Part shown: in pieces, positions 4,319 to 8,172 of the stretch
How positions within the stretch are numbered: the stretch's first letter is position 1
Layout: each line of letters starts with the position of its first letter
Assembly (NCBI GenBank): GCA_043810345.1
Contig: JBDROF010000118.1
Location: forward strand, 1 to 8,172
Direction: 5' to 3'
Source: QYOJ01 sp043810345
GTDB taxonomy: Bacteria > Bacteroidota > Bacteroidia > Bacteroidales > FEN-979
Length of the DNA stretch: 8,172 nucleotides
Program-made: the position numbers and the translations under genes
The notes under the pieces: generated by a model
Databases searched by the model: none
The model's input: the letters and a program-made list of their open reading frames with translations, nothing else
Told to the model about the DNA's origin: nothing

Positions 4319-6586
4319 TTATTGAAGTTTTAGTGAAACCGGTTCCATCCCATCGATATAAAAAAACCTGCCCGAGCCCATGACATCGTAATGAATGAAG
4401 AAGAATCGTGTAAATTCAACTGTTTCGGGACATTTATCCAATTGCTTCAGGATGGGTGTTAACCTCTCCTGGTCGTTTTCAGAAATGACCGTCCCGATGC
4501 GTTCACCTATCTCCATCAGGATCAGCTCTTCGGCTGAGGGTTGGTACTCCTTTTCCCGCGCTCCCAGGGCTATGTTTCCCTCGACCCACTTTCCGGGATT
4601 TTCTTTCGCCCTGGCTTGGTAGCCGATGTATGATCTGATCAGTGATCCCAGATTGTCGATATTAGCTTCCGGTAAACGGGCGAGATCCTCCAGCAGAGAC
4701 GGCATATAGTCCAGCATGGTATCAGGCGTGTGTTTGGATTGGTAGTCAGGGAAGACGTCGTTAGTAGGGGCGGGTTCGGAACCCGCCCCTACTATAACAT
4801 CTTCGGAACCCGCCCCTACTTCAACAACACCAGTTCCCGGTGTTTCTCTAATTACATCCTCTTCTTTCTCGGCAGGATTATCCTCCGGTGGGCCTGGTTT
4901 GATCCAGTTACTTCTTACAGCTCCCATATCGGGAACCTGGTGCAGCAGGATCATCTTCCGGGGGAATTCCATCCTCACGGAATCAGGGGAAAGGGAACCT
5001 GTACCAGGTGTTGCCACCGAGACCTCCAGGTAATTCGGGTACTCCTTCAGGTTAATAATTTGCATTCCTCCCCGGGATGTGACGCCATCCTCTTCCCGGA
5101 TAAGGAACTGCATCTCTTCGTATTCAAGAAGCTGATGCATCATGTTTGCAAGATCCGTGATGGTATCCATCTCCCCTTCCGAGAGCATGGGCGCCATGTC
5201 GACAAGGTAGACGATAGACTTCGGAGTGACGGTCACCAACTGCTCGGTCGGGATCCTGGCATCATGGTCAGACGTGGTACTGAAGGTGAGATCCTGCCAT
5301 GGGAGAAAGAGGTACGTGAGCAACTGCTTACCCGTGGTATGGGTCCGCAAATCAACAAACAACCCCTCCCCATCTCCGTGGAGAAAGATGTAGATCTCTT
5401 CCAGCTTTCCCCAGCGGGTTCTGGCCTCGATCTCTCCCCCGAAATCCTTAAAAAGGATGAGTTTCAGATCCAGGATATTGAAGGTAAAAAGTCCCAAATC
5501 AAACGGTTCCACTATGATTCTTCCGGTTTTATCTATCGCTCCCCATTTCGACTCTTTCCACACTGAATGCTCACCTTCCTCTTCAAGAGCCCCTTCGGCA
5601 CAGATGAGGGCCACTCCACCACGAAACGGGTATGCGAATTCAAATGAGGGGGAAATCACGATATTCCCGTGTAAGTCAGCATAACCGATCTTCCCGTTTT
5701 CCCGGATGCGGATAAGCCCTTCCGAGGGGTAATCAGGGCCATTATCATAGGGAAAAACCTCAAAAAGAAAGTTACCTTTATTACCTATTGCTGCAAATCC
5801 GAGTTCGGGGATGTACCTGACGACAAAGTTATTGTACGGGAAGGGTATATCCGGGCTCTCCTCCAGAACTCCTGATTGTAGTCCAGGTTGCGACTGATCC
5901 ACCCAGGCAGGTTTTCCCTTCTGAAGATATTTCACAGCCCCATCCTGGATGATGACTTCCAGGTTGTGATCCGGAAACCAGAGATTCCTGTACTGGGGCG
6001 ACTGCCCAGCATATTCCCTGTAATTGAGCCCAAGTGTGCGCAAAACTTCCGGGAAAGAGCTTCCATAGCCAATCTCCTCAAATGTTGTGGGATAGATCTC
6101 ATCCAACTGCTTCAGTCGGAAGAGTTGATCCACCAGGTCGTTCCGTTCGATCAGGTAATCCTTGAGCAACATATGGTAATGATGCCACCTGGAATGGCCG
6201 ATTGTGAAGACGATGTTGACCCTGACACTCGCCTTTGAGAACTCTGTCACGATAACATCAATCGGCGTTTCCACATCGACATTAAACAGTGGATCGGGAG
6301 CAAACATCCTGCTCAGGTACTCCTCCCGGTGTTCAGCCATCCAACGATCCCTGGTCTCCTGGAATTTATCAAGCACCTCAGGATTTATCTGCCCCCGACG
6401 ATCTTTATCCAGGAAGAATATCTCTTCCGCATCGGATAACCGTTCGCTCTTAACCACGTTTGCATCAATGTGCTGCCCGATATCGACGGGGCTGTATATT
6501 TGATCCTGTGCCATAGCTGGTACATAGAAACCAATCCAGGCAACGACAACAATCAGTTTTCCGGGGACACCCAGAGTTGGTTTCAT
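4319..6586 (-). CDS. Secreted WG-repeat protein (755 aa)
   Basis: The start is ATG 6586-6584; the frame opens earlier only at a TTG that is the -33 promoter element. Residues 1-27 form a signal peptide ending PAMAQ. An N-terminal region (about 30-225) of unknown fold follows. Then there are about three WG-type repeats: 260-284 (GFAAIGNKGNFLFEVF), 298-325 (KIGYADLHGNIVISPSFEFA) and 347-363 (KWGAIDKTGRIIVEPFD). WG repeats follow the pattern G.....G......F..A and usually mediate protein contacts at the envelope. Residues about 455-525 (SIVYLVDMAPMLSEG, then a long helix) resemble a von Willebrand A fold but lack the DxSxS metal site, so that call is weak. Residues 586-611 are a repeat-derived linker (VEVGAGSEDVIVGAGSEPAP), followed by a helical C-terminal domain (620-755). 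It heads a three-gene operon with 4-nt gaps. Exact function unknown. Confidence 0.82.
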   Translation of the reverse strand: MKPTLGVPGKLIVVVAWIGFYVPAMAQDQIYSPVDIGQHIDANVVKSERLSDAEEIFFLDKDRRGQINPEVLDKFQETRDRWMAEHREEYLSRMFAPDPLFNVDVETPIDVIVTEFSKASVRVNIVFTIGHSRWHHYHMLLKDYLIERNDLVDQLFRLKQLDEIYPTTFEEIGYGSSFPEVLRTLGLNYREYAGQSPQYRNLWFPDHNLEVIIQDGAVKYLQKGKPAWVDQSQPGLQSGVLEESPDIPFPYNNFVVRYIPELGFAAIGNKGNFLFEVFPYDNGPDYPSEGLIRIRENGKIGYADLHGNIVISPSFEFAYPFRGGVALICAEGALEEEGEHSVWKESKWGAIDKTGRIIVEPFDLGLFTFNILDLKLILFKDFGGEIEARTRWGKLEEIYIFLHGDGEGLFVDLRTHTTGKQLLTYLFLPWQDLTFSTTSDHDARIPTEQLVTVTPKSIVYLVDMAPMLSEGEMDTITDLANMMHQLLEYEEMQFLIREEDGVTSRGGMQIINLKEYPNYLEVSVATPGTGSLSPDSVRMEFPRKMILLHQVPDMGAVRSNWIKPGPPEDNPAEKEEDVIRETPGTGVVEVGAGSEDVIVGAGSEPAPTNDVFPDYQSKHTPDTMLDYMPSLLEDLARLPEANIDNLGSLIRSYIGYQARAKENPGKWVEGNIALGAREKEYQPSAEELILMEIGERIGTVISENDQERLTPILKQLDKCPETVEFTRFFFIHYDVMGSGRFFYIDGMEPVSLKLQ
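4762..4820. repeat. GGGGCGGGTT-type palindromic repeat lying in frame inside the WG gene
   Basis: Bases 4762-4794 form a perfect inverted repeat: arm TAGTAGGGGCGGGTTC, one central G, and the reverse-complementary arm. One half of it (19 bases, 4775-4793) is repeated exactly at 4802-4820, an offset of 27 bases. In the coding direction it supplies residues of the run VGAGSEDVI-VGAGSEPAPTND without breaking the frame. It belongs to the same family as the repeats at 7894-7976 and 8052-8172. Confidence 0.88.
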
Positions 6587-6610
6587 GAGATAATTTGTGT
6601 TGAATAGATA

Positions 6611-6640
6611 CAAATATAGCACATGAATCAATGAAGTCAA
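6611..6640 (-). promoter_or_regulatory. Bacteroidetes-type promoter of the WG-repeat operon
   Basis: On the minus strand, TTG (6640-6638) is followed after 19 bases by TATATTTG (6618-6611), matching the TTG...TAnnTTTG consensus. The start site is expected near 6604, giving a leader of about 18 nt before ATG 6586. The -33 element overlaps the last codon and stop of the upstream transporter gene (6637-6639). The WG operon thus has its own promoter although there is no gap or terminator between it and the transporter. Confidence 0.72.
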
Positions 6641-7920
6641 CTCTTTGGAGCCAGAAAACGGTTGTACAGAAGCAGGCCAATGATGCTCATAACCCCAATC
6701 ATGCTGAATGTGATCCAGAGCATGGAGGGTTGATTCAGTTTTTCAACAAACAGCACATAGAGCCAGGCACCGAGAACCCCTCCTACTCCACTACCGATTA
6801 CTCCGTAAAGAAATGAATAACCCTGGTATAGAGCCTTTTTGTCAGTAGGAGCAATTAGTCCAACATAGGAGATGAACTTCGGGTGGGCAGTCATCTCCCC
6901 AAGGGTGAAGATGAACATCCCCGCGAGAAAAATCCAAGGACTTGGGGCAATAGCCAGGATCCCCATCCCTACCGAGCCAATGGCGATCCCGATGATCATA
7001 GTGGGTAGTGCTTTGGCCTTTCGTACCAGCGCTGAGACGAAGAGCTGCAGAACAATGATCGCTCCTGCGTTCATGGCGGTGACATGTTCGGCTTCGAACT
7101 TCCAGTCAGGGTCAGAGACAAAGAACGAGAGGAACGAGTTTACGATCAGGTTCACCGGCTTCATATTGATGTGTTCCGTCAGGTACCAGAGCACGGAGTC
7201 ATAGACCTGGAAGTACATGATCCAGAAGCCGGAATAGATGACGATCATCAGGATGAAGCGGTAGTCCTTCAGAACGGTCACCATCTCCGTGAAGACCTTA
7301 ACGAGAGATTTCGACCCGGTGGCGGTCCCTTTTGGCTCCTTGTAGACAAAATAGTTAAGGAAGAGCAGCCAGCCGGTCCCAATGGCGGCCATGAAGAAGA
7401 TGTAGTTCCAGGAGATCGACTTCATCCACGGCACAAGGATCAGGGGGAAGATGAAGGCGCCCAGGTTGATGGACCAGTAATAGATTCCGAACCCGAGGGA
7501 GGAGCTGGATTCATCGGTTACCCGGGCGATCGTGCCGGAGATCATCGGTTTGAAGAAGCCGGCTCCCAGGGCGACCAGCAGGAGGCTTAAAAAGACTGTA
7601 GCATAGGTATCCGAGAAGCCGGTCAACAGGTACCCGGTACTCATCGAGATAAAAGCAAAGAAAAGCACCTTTTTATAACCCAGCCTGTCGCCGATTGCAC
7701 CGGCAAGGATCGGAAGCAGATAGAGCAACGGTGTGATTACACTTTTGATGACACCTACACTCTCTTTGGAAAAGGCCAGTCCGCCACTGTCGCGGGAGAG
7801 CACCAGGTATACCGACAGGACCGACATCACCCCGTAGTAGGAGCCCCGTTCGAAGAATTCCATGACGATCACCGTCCAGAAGTTCCGGGGGAAGGTGGGG
7901 CGGGTTCGGATGGTATTCAT
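6637..7920 (-). CDS. POT/PTR2-family MFS transporter (proton-coupled oligopeptide transporter-like)
   Basis: A 427-aa inner-membrane protein with about 12 helices. Family landmarks: E21-FF-E24-R25-GS-Y28-Y29-G in helix 1 (the ExxERxxYYG proton/peptide motif), GDRLGYKK at 77-84 (MFS motif A), GAGFFKP with Lys124 in helix 4, YYWSINLG at 147-154 (PTR2 signature F-Y-x-x-I-N-x-G), and GEMTAHPKFISYVGLIAP at 341-358, with Glu341 in the position of the helix-10 glutamate. Together these support proton-driven uptake of di/tripeptides or a related substrate. It is shorter than many bacterial POTs (450-500 aa): the loop between helices 6 and 7 (about 195-215) has no room for the extra helices HA/HB. Gly26 replaces the usual Phe/Tyr of ExxER[FY]. 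ATG 7920 gives the expected ~20 residues before the motif, but these first codons (MNTIRTRPT) are repeat DNA and no Shine-Dalgarno is seen. Substrate not certain. Confidence 0.88.
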   Translation of the reverse strand: MNTIRTRPTFPRNFWTVIVMEFFERGSYYGVMSVLSVYLVLSRDSGGLAFSKESVGVIKSVITPLLYLLPILAGAIGDRLGYKKVLFFAFISMSTGYLLTGFSDTYATVFLSLLLVALGAGFFKPMISGTIARVTDESSSSLGFGIYYWSINLGAFIFPLILVPWMKSISWNYIFFMAAIGTGWLLFLNYFVYKEPKGTATGSKSLVKVFTEMVTVLKDYRFILMIVIYSGFWIMYFQVYDSVLWYLTEHINMKPVNLIVNSFLSFFVSDPDWKFEAEHVTAMNAGAIIVLQLFVSALVRKAKALPTMIIGIAIGSVGMGILAIAPSPWIFLAGMFIFTLGEMTAHPKFISYVGLIAPTDKKALYQGYSFLYGVIGSGVGGVLGAWLYVLFVEKLNQPSMLWITFSMIGVMSIIGLLLYNRFLAPKS

Positions 7921-7947
7921 GTCGGGGTGCGTTTGGATGGTATTGTA
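7894..7947. repeat. Two 27-bp repeat units spanning the start codon of the transporter gene
   Basis: Units 7894-7920 and 7921-7947 align without gaps over 27 bases. They share GGATGGTATT (7908-7917 and 7935-7944) and a G-rich core (GGGGCGGGTT in the first, a diverged GGGGTGCGTT in the second). The first unit contains the transporter ATG (7920-7918) and its first eight codons; the second lies in the leader. Confidence 0.75.
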
Positions 7948-7976
7948 CGGGCGGGTTATGAACCCGCCCGTACAAT
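7942..7976. repeat. Perfect 16-bp-arm palindrome upstream of the transporter gene
   Basis: Arm ATTGTACGGGCGGGTT (7942-7957), a three-base centre ATG, then the exact reverse complement (7961-7976). It carries the same GGGCGGGTT...AACCCGCCC heart as the palindrome at 4762-4794. It ends 21 nt before the transporter start codon. If transcribed, it would form a very stable hairpin in the leader. No T-tract follows on either strand, so it is not a normal intrinsic terminator. No convincing promoter was found between it and 8051. Confidence 0.88.
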
Positions 7977-8051
7977 GGGATTGGCCTTTGGGTTAGGGTA
8001 TATTAAACAATGAGGCGGCTAAAATAGGAAAAAATTCTGTTTATGCAGGGA

Positions 8052-8172
8052 TTGGCGGATTCGGATGGATATGTTGTAGGAGCGGGTTGGGATGTATATG
8101 CAGTAGGGGCGGGTTGGGATGTATATGCAGTAGGGGCGGGTTGGGATGTATATGCAGTAGGGGCGGGGTGGG
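8052..8172. repeat. 27-bp minisatellite of the GGGGCGGGTT family, continuing past the right edge
   Basis: Gap-free 27-base units lie at 8052-8078 (diverged), 8079-8105 (nearly perfect), 8106-8132 and 8133-8159 (identical), plus 13 bases of a fifth. Each has a core GGGGCGGGTT, then GGGATG and an AT-rich TATATGCAGTA. The units become more alike toward the right edge, as in an expanding tandem array. The region 7977-8051 between this array and the palindrome shows no gene. Confidence 0.9.

Noticed and set aside
4730..5566. A 278-codon plus-strand open frame opposite the WG gene.
   Set aside because: It lies wholly antisense to a gene with a signal peptide and WG repeats, has no recognisable domain, and all genes here are on the other strand.
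8019..8026. TATTTTAG on the minus strand as a possible -7 element for the transporter gene.
   Set aside because: It differs from TAnnTTTG at one position and has no TTG at the expected distance upstream.
8043..8172. Plus-strand ATG frame reading MQGLADS then repeated VGAGWDVYA units, open to the right edge.
   Set aside because: Because the unit is 27 bases, a frame without a stop stays open for ever; five of the six frames through the array are open. No start signals or non-repeat coding sequence support it, although its VGAG phrase echoes the peptide in the WG protein.
8052..8172. The regular repeats as a CRISPR array.
   Set aside because: The unit is 27 bases with no unique spacers between copies and there are no cas genes; it is a minisatellite.

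Overview
The window looks like a chromosomal piece of a member of the Bacteroidota (Bacteroidales/Marinilabiliales-like, probably environmental). The evidence is as follows. Two promoters match the Bacteroidetes form (TTG at -33, then TATATTTG at -7). Shine-Dalgarno sequences are absent and leaders are A/T-rich. Signal peptides end in AQ or SQ, and one lipoprotein signal peptide is present. The protein families (C14 caspase with Ig-like domains, WG-repeat protein, DUF2281/PIN toxin-antitoxin pair) are typical of the phylum. This is an inference from sequence style; no rRNA or marker gene is present.

All supported genes lie on the minus strand, so transcription runs from right to left. From the right end: (a) 8052-8172, a 27-bp minisatellite running off the window; (b) 7894-7976, further 27-bp units plus a perfect GC-rich palindrome, overlapping the 5' end of a POT/PTR2-type MFS transporter (6637-7920); (c) a promoter whose -33 element overlaps the transporter's stop codon, driving a tight three-gene operon: a 755-aa secreted WG-repeat protein (4319-6586), a 74-aa two-helix membrane protein (4090-4314) and a 92-aa unknown protein (3807-4085), with 4-nt gaps; (d) a second promoter of the same design driving a secreted caspase-like C14 peptidase (1902-3668) and, 10 nt later, a small outer-membrane-barrel-like protein (1055-1891); (e) a heptamer repeat, then an intact DUF2281 antitoxin / PIN toxin pair (748-954 and 368-751) overlapping by ATGA; (f) a CACAAAGG-type repeat and the remains of a nucleotidyltransferase/HEPN toxin-antitoxin pair (109-269); (g) the first 28 codons of a lipoprotein gene leaving the window at base 1.

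The caspase and barrel genes look like a functional pair: a periplasmic or surface protease with intact His/Cys dyad and two EF-hand-like loops, co-transcribed with an envelope protein. The WG operon next to it is also envelope-directed, but a link between the two operons is only suggested by adjacency.

The most unusual signal is a repeat family with a GGGGCGGGTT core. It occurs at three places with the same 27-bp period: inside the WG gene, where it adds in-frame peptide; across the start codon of the transporter; and as a tandem array at the right edge. Two of the three places also carry a perfect 16-bp-arm palindrome of the same core. No stretch over 300 bases lacks a gene.
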